Notes: generated by a model from the letters alone, not told the origin. A stretch of 13,510 nucleotides of DNA from UBA493 sp035655435 (GCA_035655435.1 DASRUN010000061.1:1-13510), one strand, 5' to 3'; positions 1 through 6,623 are shown, counted from the first letter of the stretch. Program-made: numbers and translations.

Positions 1-4
1 TTCC

Positions 5-628
5 ATGAGAAATGAGGTAGTAAAAAAGTACATTGATAAGTACTCTTTAGGGGTTGTGGAAAACGAGAATTCCCTTGAACAGTACGCCAGTTTTTTCAGA
101 AATATGGGCTTCAAAGAAACAATAGAGGAACTCATAAGAAAAAAGCTTGAGGAAAAAGTGTTTGTCCGCGTAATGGATTTAGGCTGCGGGAATGGGGGTT
201 TTCTTGCCGCGCTCAAAAAAGAATTCGATGAACAAGTTCATACTATAGGCATTGATCTAATGGCTGCCGAAAAACACCCGGATGAAATGGTTATAGGAGA
301 TGCTTTAGAAGTTCTGTTCCCAAAAGAAATTGATTTTGTTTTTTCATTCCGCTCGCTTCACGAAATCGGCGAACCTGAAAAAATCGTGGAAAAAGTTTAC
401 GATTCTCTTGCAAAAAACGGAAAGGCATTCCTTTCCTTCAGAACAATGGATTTGTACGCCGGAGGAAAAGGCCTTGCGGAAATCGGGGAAAAAGAATTGA
501 AACAACTCACTCAAATGGTGCGAAAAGGAAAATTGAATTCGCTTAAAATTAAAGGTTTTGAAGTTTCGGTTAAAGATGAAAAAGGAAAAGCCCACACTGC
601 CGGTGTGAACATCTTTTTAGAAAAATGA
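5..628 (+). CDS. Class I SAM-dependent methyltransferase (substrate unknown)
   Basis: A 207-residue protein with a Rossmann-type methyltransferase core. Motif I (VMDLGCGNGGFL, residues 56-67) forms the SAM-binding glycine loop. The acidic residue closing strand 2 is D84 in IGIDL, and GDA at 98-100 is the adenine-side loop. The motif IV region is FVFSFRSLHEI (111-121). The first 50 residues are helical and probably form a lid or substrate cap. The family transfers a methyl group from S-adenosylmethionine to an acceptor. Nothing here identifies the acceptor, and there is no NPPY-type nucleic-acid motif, so a small-molecule or protein substrate is as likely as RNA. The ATG lies four bases from the window edge, so a start further upstream cannot be excluded. 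The gene ends in TGA and converges on the zinc-ribbon gene with a two-base gap. Confidence 0.8.
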   Translation: MRNEVVKKYIDKYSLGVVENENSLEQYASFFRNMGFKETIEELIRKKLEEKVFVRVMDLGCGNGGFLAALKKEFDEQVHTIGIDLMAAEKHPDEMVIGDALEVLFPKEIDFVFSFRSLHEIGEPEKIVEKVYDSLAKNGKAFLSFRTMDLYAGGKGLAEIGEKELKQLTQMVRKGKLNSLKIKGFEVSVKDEKGKAHTAGVNIFLEK

Positions 629-630
629 TT

Positions 631-810
631 TTATTCTTCGTCTTCCATTTCGGTTTTTTCGTGCATTGGATTCCCGCAGCAATGATTTATTTCAACTTGT
701 TTGCCGCAGGTTTCGCAAGCCAGCATATTTCCGTTAACAGTCATGGGTTCATCATGACACCTATTGCTTTCCACTTTACATCCGCAATTATCACATGTTA
801 GTACAGCCAT
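631..810 (-). CDS. Small zinc-ribbon-like protein, 59 residues
   Basis: A short gene beginning ATG GCT GTA CTA ACA TGT and ending TAA. It encodes 59 residues rich in cysteine: C6, C9, C11, C18, C32, C35, C44 and C45, with H19, H43 and H50. The spacing gives one CxxC knuckle near the N-terminus (CDNC) and a second in the middle (CETC). There are two C/H-x-x-PM turns (CHDEPM and CCGNPM), and the tail is acidic. Small archaeal proteins with CxxCG and H/C-G-x-PM elements are usually zinc ribbons of unknown role, so metal binding is likely and function is not assignable. A GGAGT sequence lies 10 bases before the ATG and a TTTAAATAT-type TATA box lies 27-39 bases before it. The regular codon pattern, SD-like site and promoter make a real gene likely despite its size. 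Confidence 0.72.
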   Translation of the reverse strand: MAVLTCDNCGCKVESNRCHDEPMTVNGNMLACETCGKQVEINHCCGNPMHEKTEMEDEE

Positions 811-836
811 TTTTTTTACAACTCCTTACTTTTTTT

Positions 837-849
837 GTTTAAATATCTG
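837..849 (-). promoter_or_regulatory. TATA box for the zinc-ribbon gene
   Basis: Read on the minus strand this is CAGATATTTAAAC, a good archaeal TATA element 27-39 bases upstream of the ATG at 810. Archaeal transcription usually begins about 25 bases past the TATA centre, which would leave a leader of only a few bases. The transcript is therefore leaderless or has a very short leader. Confidence 0.5.
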
Positions 850-959
850 TTTGCTAAAAAATCAATGCTTGTTCATTTGTTGTTGAACTCGTCTCTTTGT
901 TGATTCTAATTGTGCTGCCAATGCTTTTTCAAACCTTTTCAATCTTTTTTCTCATTCTT

Positions 960-1835
960 TCACCAATTCTCAACAATGGTTTTTGCCAAATCAATTTTGT
1001 TTGATTTGTGTGCTATGGTGTTGCAGCTTGTAATTGTATTTGCGCCTGCTTTGAGCATTTTTGCGTGTGCGTTTTCCGCGAAGATTCCATGAATACAGAT
1101 GCAATGCACGCTCTTCGCCTCTTTTTTGCGCACGGTTTTAATTGCCTCAATCATCGTGTGCCCGCTGCTGATGATATCATCCACAATAACAACATTCTTT
1201 CCTTTCCACGCCAATTCTTTCACAACATTCACTTTCACATTTCTCGCGGAATGTCTTTGCTTTTCAAAAATCGAGGATTCAAAACCTATTTTTTCCGCAA
1301 TTACAGCAGCCCACTGCGAACTCTCACTATCAGGACCTATTATTACAGTATTTTTAGCACTGAATTTTTTCGAAATATAATTCGCAATATCATTGTTCGC
1401 GGTAATTTTTTTTCTTTCAATGTGAAACAATTCCGCCAAATTGCGTATTCGATGCAAGTGCGGGTCAACCGTAACAATTTTGTCAAGCGAAGTGTTCAGT
1501 AAATGCGCCATAATATGATTTGACAACGCTTCTCCGGAATTGAAAACTTTGTCCTGGCGCATGTACGCTAAATAAGGTGCAACTCCGATTACTTTTTCCG
1601 CCCCAAGTTGTTTTGCGGTAATTCCCGCCCAATATAATTCCAAAAGAGAATCATTAGGGTTTGGGGACATGCTTTGCACGAGAATAATTTCTTTTCCCTT
1701 AACCGAATCTAAAAAGCGGATGTAGAATTCTCCGTCAGGAAAATTATCCGATTTCAAATTTCCAAGCTTTGCTTTTGCAGCTTTTGCAATGCTTTTTCCC
1801 ATTTCCCGGGAATTGCGCAAAGGGAAGACTAACAT
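960..1835 (-). CDS. prs: Ribose-phosphate pyrophosphokinase (PRPP synthetase)
   Basis: A 291-residue cytosolic enzyme, the usual length for archaeal PRPP synthetases. It transfers the pyrophosphoryl group of ATP to ribose 5-phosphate, making PRPP for purine, pyrimidine, histidine and NAD synthesis. Visible family landmarks are FPDGE (32-36), PYLAYMRQDK (87-96) with the ATP-binding Arg-Gln, and the metal-binding DPHLH (124-128). The catalytic flexible loop contains KQRHSA (192-197), and the PRPP/ribose-phosphate loop is VVIVDDIISSGHTM (215-228). That loop reads SSGHT where many relatives have STGGT, a mild variation. The ATG start is followed at once by the first beta strand (MLVFPL). A TTTATTAAATA element 18-29 bases upstream suggests a leaderless or nearly leaderless message. 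The stop is TGA. Confidence 0.95.
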   Translation of the reverse strand: MLVFPLRNSREMGKSIAKAAKAKLGNLKSDNFPDGEFYIRFLDSVKGKEIILVQSMSPNPNDSLLELYWAGITAKQLGAEKVIGVAPYLAYMRQDKVFNSGEALSNHIMAHLLNTSLDKIVTVDPHLHRIRNLAELFHIERKKITANNDIANYISKKFSAKNTVIIGPDSESSQWAAVIAEKIGFESSIFEKQRHSARNVKVNVVKELAWKGKNVVIVDDIISSGHTMIEAIKTVRKKEAKSVHCICIHGIFAENAHAKMLKAGANTITSCNTIAHKSNKIDLAKTIVENW

Positions 1836-1883
1836 GCAACTAATACATTTCTCTTATTTAATAAATTTTCATTTCCGTGAATT

Positions 1884-2300
1884 TCATTCCTTTAAGACTT
1901 TTATTATGTCCTTGAATCCAACTATGTTTATTGGAAATGTATAGGATTGGATCATTATTGAAAATACTCCTGTTATGAAAAAAGCTAGCCAGGGCATTGT
2001 CCAGATAAGTATTGTAACTTCCTGGAAATTTGTTAAGAAACCTTGAATAATTGCAATTATTGTAAAAATTGCTGTCTCTGTATGTGCGGTTTTCAATTTG
2101 TACTCTGCTTCAATTGTTTTACGATCAAGCTTGGTTTTCCACATTAATGCATAAATAACTATTATTGCCGCGACAAAAATGTAGGTGCTAGATTCAGCCT
2201 GTTTAACATAACTAAATTGAATAAACAGTCCTAAAAAAAATAAAACTATTATTGCCGAGAGAACAAGGATTAGCTTAAATATTTTTGATGCAAAACCCAT
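1884..2300 (-). CDS. Four-helix membrane protein, unknown function
   Basis: A 138-residue hydrophobic protein that I do not recognise. Four likely membrane helices lie at about residues 8-30, 39-54, 76-91 and 94-118. A charged cytosol-type linker (KTKLDRKTIEAEYKLKTAH, 55-73) separates the two pairs, and the short C-terminus (GFKDIIKVLKE) is amphipathic and basic. No catalytic or metal motif is visible. It is transcribed divergently from ftsZ and lies 48 bases upstream of prs on the same strand. Prs has its own TATA-like element, so co-transcription is uncertain. A perfect 6-bp inverted repeat (TGCATT and AATGCA, spacer of 10) lies directly before the ATG. Confidence 0.65.
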   Translation of the reverse strand: MGFASKIFKLILVLSAIIVLFFLGLFIQFSYVKQAESSTYIFVAAIIVIYALMWKTKLDRKTIEAEYKLKTAHTETAIFTIIAIIQGFLTNFQEVTILIWTMPWLAFFITGVFSIMIQSYTFPINIVGFKDIIKVLKE

Positions 2301-2421
2301 GCATTGTATAATTGAAATGCAATATTTATTCCCTCGCGATTATGTATACTTGCCTTCTTGCATTCAATTCACCACTCATCAGTTACTACTTTTTCTAAAA
2401 ATGGTGTTTTTTAGGGTATTG

Positions 2422-2488
2422 GTTTATATTCATTTTACTGGAAGTATAACATAACTTACAGTTATTTGGTTTTTTTTTGGAAGGGGTG
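2422..2488 (+). promoter_or_regulatory. ftsZ promoter and strong Shine-Dalgarno site
   Basis: A TATA-like GGTTTATATTC lies near 2421-2431. An alternative, AAGTATAACATAA, lies near 2442-2454. The ribosome-binding sequence GGAAGGGGTG at 2479-2488 ends five bases before the ATG at 2494 and decides that start. The leader is therefore about 15-45 bases, unlike the short or leaderless messages predicted for several neighbours. Confidence 0.5.
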
Positions 2489-2493
2489 TTTAA

Positions 2494-3630
2494 ATGAAGG
2501 CAATAGTCACAAAAGCGCTTGATAGGATAAAGACCGAGGAAACGGTTAAAGCAAAAGCAAGGCCAAAGCGCAGGAAAAAAGCCGAATATGATGATGAAGC
2601 CCTCACAAAACTTTTGGAGGCAAGCAAGGCAAAAATTTCCGTTGTAGGAGTTGGGGGCGGAGGATGCAACACAATCCAAAGAATGACCCAAGTTGGTATT
2701 TTGGGCGCAGAAACAATTGCAGTTAACACAGACGCACAGGATCTTTTGAAGGTAAAAGCGGGAAGAAAAATTCTTATAGGAAGAAAACTAACAAGGGGTT
2801 TAGGTTCCGGATCAGACCCAAGCGTTGGAGAAGCTTCCGCGCAGGAATCAATAGAAGAATTAACCGATTTGCTTGCCGACAGCGACCTTGTTTTCATTAC
2901 ATGCGGAATGGGCGGCGGAACAGGAACAGGAGCGGCTCCGGTTGTTGCGGAACTCGTGAAAAAAGTCAAGGCTCTAACAATTGGAGTTGTAACAATGCCA
3001 TTCACCGTTGAAGGAAAAAAGAGAATGGAAAACGCAATGCACGGAATCGCAAACCTAAGACAATATGCCGACACAGTAATAATAATTCCAAACGACAAAA
3101 TTTTGGAAATAGCACCAGATCTTCCGGTTAATGCGGCATTCAAAGTTGCGGATGAAGTTCTCACAAACGCCGTTAAAGGAATAACAGAAATGATTACAAA
3201 ACCAGGTCTAATTAATTTGGATTTCGCTGACCTTAGAACAATTCTTGAGAAAGGCGGAGCAGCAATGATAGGATTAGGAGAAAGCACGGTCAAAGGCGGA
3301 ACAAGTCCTGATGCACGCGCACTCGAAGCAGTTGAAAATGCATTAACCTCTCCATTATTGGATGTTGATATTTCCCACGCAAACCGCGCACTCATAAATG
3401 TTGTTGGAGGTTCCGACATGACACTTAGAGAAGCGGAAATGATTGTTGAAGCGGTTTCAGTCAAAATCCATTCCAATGCTCATATTATTTGGGGTGCAAT
3501 GATCGACGACACAATTCCAAAAAACCATATTCAGGCAATGGTTGTCATCGCGGGCGGAAAATTCCCATACCTTGACGGCAATGCAAAAGACATGGAGCAC
3601 ATTGATTTGGGAGTTCAGTTCGCGGACTGA
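2494..3630 (+). CDS. ftsZ: Cell-division GTPase FtsZ
   Basis: A 378-residue tubulin-family GTPase that polymerises into the cytokinetic ring. Landmarks are the first nucleotide loop GVGGGGCN (52-59), the tubulin/FtsZ signature GGGTGTG (140-146), and the T7 synergy loop NLDFAD (241-246), which supplies catalytic acids to the neighbouring subunit. A basic, probably disordered N-terminal extension of about 45 residues (including KARPKRRKK) precedes the core. The C-terminus is short and ends HIDLGVQFAD. This could be the conserved tail peptide that binds a membrane anchor such as SepF, which is inference only. The ATG is fixed by a strong SD five bases upstream. The stop is TGA. FtsZ next to secE and spt5 is a known archaeal arrangement. 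Confidence 0.96.
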   Translation: MKAIVTKALDRIKTEETVKAKARPKRRKKAEYDDEALTKLLEASKAKISVVGVGGGGCNTIQRMTQVGILGAETIAVNTDAQDLLKVKAGRKILIGRKLTRGLGSGSDPSVGEASAQESIEELTDLLADSDLVFITCGMGGGTGTGAAPVVAELVKKVKALTIGVVTMPFTVEGKKRMENAMHGIANLRQYADTVIIIPNDKILEIAPDLPVNAAFKVADEVLTNAVKGITEMITKPGLINLDFADLRTILEKGGAAMIGLGESTVKGGTSPDARALEAVENALTSPLLDVDISHANRALINVVGGSDMTLREAEMIVEAVSVKIHSNAHIIWGAMIDDTIPKNHIQAMVVIAGGKFPYLDGNAKDMEHIDLGVQFAD

Positions 3631-3672
3631 ATTCCGAAATCCTAATTAATACCTTATTCTAATTTTTTAGTT

Positions 3673-4158
3673 ATGAGACTTTCCAGAAAAGAAATAAAGG
3701 GTATTGTGCACAAGAATCAATTTCATGCCTCGGTAGAAAATCTTGGGGCAGAAAGGCGCAAAGAAGAATTGAAGCAGGCAAGGGAAAAGTACAGGCCTAT
3801 TTTGTTAAACAATGCCAATGCAAGAGAACGTGAAAATAAAACCGGGGATGACGAAAGAATCGCCAAAGAAACGGAAAATTTTCTTCACGGAAAAAGTTCA
3901 ACTGATTTTATTGTCAAGAGTAATTTGCTTATTGCAAAATGCGAGGATGTTTTAAAATTTGGGCAAAGATCTTCCAATATAACTAATTTATTCGAATTTG
4001 AGGGGGATCCTTTCAAATACCAATTGGTTACCAAAAAAGGTATTTACAAAAACTGCGTAATTGCAATTGGTGAAAGAAACAATATTCGGTATATGTACAA
4101 AAAAACAAAGGAAGGATGGATTGACATTACAAAGAGTTACTGGGAAAATCACCCTTAA
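3673..4158 (+). CDS. Hypothetical protein, 161 residues
   Basis: Not recognised. It is a soluble, basic protein. The N-terminal half (residues 1-70) is predicted helical and strongly charged, with many Lys, Arg and Glu and a stretch such as GAERRKEELKQAREKYR. The C-terminal half (about 105-161) looks like beta strands (YQLVTKKGIY, NCVIAIGE, IRYMYKKTKEGWIDIT). There is a single Cys near the middle (IAKCEDVLKF) and a second in KNCVIAIG. No signal peptide or membrane segment is visible. A TAATTAATA element lies about 20-28 bases before the ATG, which suggests a leaderless message independent of ftsZ. The gene sits between ftsZ and secE, which are often close neighbours, so it is probably a lineage-specific insertion. 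Codon use resembles a real gene. Confidence 0.6.
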   Translation: MRLSRKEIKGIVHKNQFHASVENLGAERRKEELKQAREKYRPILLNNANARERENKTGDDERIAKETENFLHGKSSTDFIVKSNLLIAKCEDVLKFGQRSSNITNLFEFEGDPFKYQLVTKKGIYKNCVIAIGERNNIRYMYKKTKEGWIDITKSYWENHP

Positions 4159-4170
4159 TGACAACGCCTT

Positions 4171-4181
4171 TATTTTTAAAG
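4171..4181 (+). promoter_or_regulatory. secE TATA box
   Basis: TATTTTTAAAG lies 30-40 bases upstream of the secE ATG at 4211. With the usual archaeal spacing, transcription would begin about 5-10 bases before the start codon. No SD is visible before the ATG, which fits a nearly leaderless message. Confidence 0.5.
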
Positions 4182-4210
4182 TTAACCGACCTCTTTTTTG
4201 TCTGATCCAA

Positions 4211-4384
4211 ATGGTCGATATCCAGGCTTTTATTCAATCCAGTTTGAGAATATTCAATGTTTCAAGGAAACCCGCGTGGGCGGAATACAGGGTAATGGCG
4301 CAGATAACGGGCTTGGGGATAATAATTATAGGAATTATCGGTTTTTTCGTAAAGCTCATTCTGGAAGGAATCCTTAAGCTTTAA
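4211..4384 (+). CDS. secE: Protein translocase SecE (Sec61 gamma) subunit
   Basis: A 57-residue single-span membrane protein that clamps the SecY channel. It has the Sec61-gamma layout: an amphipathic helix (about 5-28) with the family phrase RIFNVSRKPAWAEY (13-26), then a hinge, then TGLGIIIIGIIGFFVKLILEGI (33-54) as the membrane helix. The reading frame stays open upstream to about 4061 and overlaps the preceding gene. The ATG at 4211 is chosen because it gives normal family length and sits just downstream of the TATA box. Its place before spt5 and rpl11 is the conserved archaeal order. Confidence 0.93.
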   Translation: MVDIQAFIQSSLRIFNVSRKPAWAEYRVMAQITGLGIIIIGIIGFFVKLILEGILKL

Positions 4385-4398
4385 GTCCAATACAATCA

Positions 4399-4407
4399 TT
4401 TTTAAAC
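4399..4407 (+). promoter_or_regulatory. Putative spt5 TATA box
   Basis: TTTTTAAAC lies about 64-72 bases before the spt5 ATG. Transcription from here would give a leader of about 40 bases carrying GCGGTTGATT just before the start, a weak match to GGTGATT. Readthrough from secE is also possible. Confidence 0.35.
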
Positions 4408-4470
4408 ATTTTTCCAGCGAATTGAGTAACAATTAACCTTTAATTCTTTTAATTTTGCGGTTGATTTTCA

Positions 4471-4911
4471 ATGATTTTCACTATAAGAACCACTGTAGGA
4501 CAGGAAAGCCTTGTCGTTGATATACTCACACACAAAATCAAAAAAGAAACCCTTAACATTTACTCAATAAGCGTAATACCGGGATTGAAAGGCTACATCC
4601 TCATTGAAGCGGACACGGAAATAACATTGCAAAGAGCAATTCAGGATGCTTCACACATAAAAGGCAGAGGAATTGTCGGGGGAGAAGTAAAAATTGATGA
4701 ATTATCGGGGTTGTTAGAAGCAAAACCGCTCATGAAGAGCATTAAGGAAGGAATGAAAGTTGAATTAATTGCCGGCCCATTCAAAGGAGAAAAAGCAAAA
4801 GTTTTGAGAGTCAACGATACAAAAGAAGAGGTTACGGTTGAAATGCTGGAAGCCGCAGTTAAAATTCCGATTACAATTCACGCAGAACACATTAGGATTT
4901 TGCCGGAATAA
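4471..4911 (+). CDS. spt5: Transcription elongation factor Spt5 (archaeal NusG)
   Basis: A 146-residue protein with the archaeal two-domain plan. An NGN domain (about 1-80) begins IFTIRTTVGQE and includes PGLKGYILIEAD (37-48). A KOW domain (about 90-125) carries KEGMKVELIAGPFKGEKAKV. With Spt4, this factor binds the RNA polymerase clamp and increases processivity. It also couples transcription to translation, a general NusG property. Length and motifs match the family closely. The ATG is preceded by GGTTGATTTTCA. The gene lies 57 bases upstream of the rpl11 GTG start, the usual arrangement. Confidence 0.95.
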   Translation: MIFTIRTTVGQESLVVDILTHKIKKETLNIYSISVIPGLKGYILIEADTEITLQRAIQDASHIKGRGIVGGEVKIDELSGLLEAKPLMKSIKEGMKVELIAGPFKGEKAKVLRVNDTKEEVTVEMLEAAVKIPITIHAEHIRILPE

Positions 4912-4968
4912 ATGGGGTTGATGAAAAATGGCAGAAAATTTTAATTTTATGAATTGGGGGAATTAAAC

Positions 4969-5898
4969 GTGGCAGAAGTAAGTGCATTGGTTGAAGGCGG
5001 AAAAGCAACAGCAGGAGCTCCATTAGGACCGGCTTTAGGCCCTCTAGGGGTTAACATTGGAGATGTTGTTTCCAAAATAAATGAAAAAACAAAAAGCTAC
5101 TCGGGAATGAAAGTTCCGGTTACAATTGAAATTCACAAAGATAAATCTTACGAAATAATAGTCGGTTCTCCTCCAACAAGCGCTCTAATTGTAAAAGAAT
5201 TGAAAGCACAAAAAGGCGGAGCAAACCAAAAAACAGACGCAGTCGGAAACCTAACCATGGTTCAAGTCAAAAAGCTCGCGGAAATGAAACTCGAAGCACT
5301 AACATCAACAACACTTTATTCCGCCGCACGCGAAATAATAGGAACGTGCAATTCAATGGCAGTTACAATTGAAGGATTGCGCGCAAAAGAAATGCAGGCC
5401 GAATTTGAAGCAGGAAAATGGAATTCATTTTTTGGCCGCGAAGAAAAGCCGGCTCTTACAGCAGATAATTTTGCTTCAGAAATCAAAAAAGAAGTTTCAC
5501 ACTTAAAAGCAGAAGCAAAAGTTGTCATTGAAAAAGTCGAACACAAATTAGAACACCTTGCGGAAGAAGCAAGAGAAAAAATCCACAAAGCAACCGCTCC
5601 GCAAATTTCAAAACCTGTTGAAAAAAAAGAACTTCCAAAAATGGAAGCAAAACCAATTCAAAAACCTGAATTAAAAGAAAAACCTAAGGTAAGTGGGACC
5701 GCAGGTCGCACAGGTCTGACGGCGGACCTCTCCGCCGTTCCAAAAAAGGAAACTTACATGCAGCACATGGCCAAACTAGAAAAAGAGGTCGGCCTAAAAA
5801 AGAAAGATTTCATCCAAGATAAACCTCACGCAAAAGTCGAAACAGAAACAATAAAATCAAACGACTCCGAAATCATAAGGCCGAAAAAGAAAAAATAA
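4969..5898 (+). CDS. rpl11: Large ribosomal subunit protein L11 with long C-terminal extension
   Basis: The first about 157 residues are a standard archaeal L11. They include the N-terminal glycine/proline-rich switch KATAGAPLGPALGPLG (12-27), and the rRNA-binding C-terminal domain ends near GTCNSMAVTIEGLRAKEM. L11 binds the GTPase-associated centre of 23S rRNA. The start is taken as GTG 4969, because archaeal L11 normally begins MAEV and GGGGGA lies about eight bases upstream. A TTG at 4954 is also in frame but overlaps that SD. The protein is 309 residues, nearly twice the family norm. The extra about 150 residues form a charged helix (about 165-205, Lys/Glu/Ala-rich) and then a Pro/Lys-rich, probably disordered tail ending in KKKK. 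Residues 241-258 are encoded by a GC-rich palindromic segment unlike its surroundings. Confidence 0.93.
   Translation: MAEVSALVEGGKATAGAPLGPALGPLGVNIGDVVSKINEKTKSYSGMKVPVTIEIHKDKSYEIIVGSPPTSALIVKELKAQKGGANQKTDAVGNLTMVQVKKLAEMKLEALTSTTLYSAAREIIGTCNSMAVTIEGLRAKEMQAEFEAGKWNSFFGREEKPALTADNFASEIKKEVSHLKAEAKVVIEKVEHKLEHLAEEAREKIHKATAPQISKPVEKKELPKMEAKPIQKPELKEKPKVSGTAGRTGLTADLSAVPKKETYMQHMAKLEKEVGLKKKDFIQDKPHAKVETETIKSNDSEIIRPKKKK
5689..5740 (+). repeat. GC-rich palindromic segment inside the rpl11 tail
   Basis: A sharply GC-rich patch in an AT-rich gene. ACGGCGGA (5719-5726) and TCCGCCGT (5731-5738) form a perfect 8-bp inverted repeat around a CCTC loop. Just before it, CAGGTC occurs twice, nine bases apart (5702-5707 and 5711-5716). 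GACC at 5697-5700 pairs with GGTC at 5704-5707. AGGTC at 5712-5716 can also pair with GACCT at 5725-5729. It is read in frame as about 18 residues with Gly, Thr, Ala and Leu, unlike the Lys/Glu-rich flanks. This resembles an inserted palindromic element, but only one copy is visible here. Confidence 0.5.
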
Positions 5899-5924
5899 TT
5901 TTACTTATTCAATGCTATAGAAAA

Positions 5925-6479
5925 TTACTCTAATTTCTCAATCTCTTCTTTTATGGAATTGAACTTTTGTTTTAAGTCCTTTCTGATGGTAGTGTATTGA
6001 AAATAATTGAACACCATTACCATTACAAAACTGAAGAAGAATCCTCCAATCAAAAACTCGGCTCCTATTTGTATGGCACCAAATAGGTCAATTAAATAGC
6101 CTGCAGTTGGTATAATAAGAGAACTAGCTGTGGAGGTAAATATAAGTTTTGTTATTTCTTCTGTAGAATTTTTTTCAGAAAATACTGTGCCCAATTGTAA
6201 ATTTTGCTCAATTAAATCAGACTGAATGCCATAATCACTTGACAATGCTGCTAAGCAAAAATTGGTTGAAAGAGTTTTTACTCTCTTTATCGCATTATGC
6301 GATAGCATGAATGTTGATGGGTAATAGAGAACACGTTTCAACAATTTTACTGGTTGATTTTTTTCATCAGGAAGAAGAACCGAATCTTCAATGGTTCTAT
6401 TATATTTTTTTGCGAAACTGGCGATTTTATCACTTATTTGTTGAAATTCCTCTAGCTTTTTGGCATCTGCTTTTGGCAA
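5925..6479 (-). CDS. Membrane protein, 3' part of a TGA-interrupted gene
   Basis: A 184-residue open frame from a TTG at 6479, not recognised. It starts with a charged helix (residues 4-26). A polar region follows, then two membrane helices at about 111-131 and 136-160, and an amphipathic basic C-terminus (KQKFNSIKEEIEKLE). No Shine-Dalgarno precedes the TTG, and an in-frame TGA lies only three codons before it. Upstream of that TGA the same frame stays open to an ATG at 6623. The simplest reading is therefore one gene of about 231 codons split by a nonsense codon, with this as its larger part. Internal initiation as a separate protein is possible. It is AT-rich and on the opposite strand to the ribosomal genes on both sides. 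It converges on rpl11 with a 26-base gap. Confidence 0.55.
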   Translation of the reverse strand: MPKADAKKLEEFQQISDKIASFAKKYNRTIEDSVLLPDEKNQPVKLLKRVLYYPSTFMLSHNAIKRVKTLSTNFCLAALSSDYGIQSDLIEQNLQLGTVFSEKNSTEEITKLIFTSTASSLIIPTAGYLIDLFGAIQIGAEFLIGGFFFSFVMVMVFNYFQYTTIRKDLKQKFNSIKEEIEKLE

Positions 6480-6485
6480 GAGGAA

Positions 6486-6623
6486 TCACTGGTCATTAGC
6501 CATTAAAACCGAGGTAATGAGTGCAATACTTACAACCATCCCAAGAAATAGTGAAACAAATGCTATATATGTGACCGCGCCTGCAATCATGGCGGATCCA
6601 AGCCAAGTTATAATCGTTTCCAT
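6486..6623 (-). CDS. 45-residue membrane ORF, 5' part of the interrupted gene
   Basis: The frame runs from ATG 6623 to TGA 6486 and encodes 45 residues. The sequence starts METIITWLGS and ends SVLMANDQ. About residues 9-41 are continuously hydrophobic (one long or two short membrane segments), like a signal anchor. A GTATATATTTC TATA element lies 23-32 bases upstream, consistent with a leaderless message, so transcription looks intact. After the TGA the frame continues without another stop into the 184-residue ORF. It could be a free-standing small membrane protein. It could instead be the N-terminal anchor of a larger protein that has lost, or reads through, codon 46. TGA ends other genes in this window, so TGA is not generally reassigned. 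Confidence 0.5.
   Translation of the reverse strand: METIITWLGSAMIAGAVTYIAFVSLFLGMVVSIALITSVLMANDQ

Noticed and set aside
1008..1502. 164-codon plus-strand open frame opposite prs
   Set aside because: It lies wholly antisense to a well-conserved PRPP synthetase. Its translation is Cys/Phe/His-rich in the manner of antisense frames, with no start signal.
2300..2321. 6-bp inverted repeat TGCATT/AATGCA before the 138-residue membrane protein
   Set aside because: The arms are short and AT-rich with a 10-base spacer, so chance occurrence is likely. No further support for an operator.
2490..3476. 328-codon minus-strand open frame opposite ftsZ
   Set aside because: It is a shadow of ftsZ: Ser/Ala/Pro-rich antisense translation, no promoter or SD, and FtsZ motifs on the other strand are unambiguous.
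4912..4953. Short ATG frame between spt5 and rpl11 (MGLMKNGRKF)
   Set aside because: Ten codons only, with no SD of its own. It is more likely the untranslated spacer before the rpl11 GTG.
5925..6623. Selenocysteine at the in-frame TGA
   Set aside because: The protein is not a known selenoprotein type, no SECIS-like structure was evident nearby, and TGA serves as a stop in several genes of the window. Kept only as a test in the finding.
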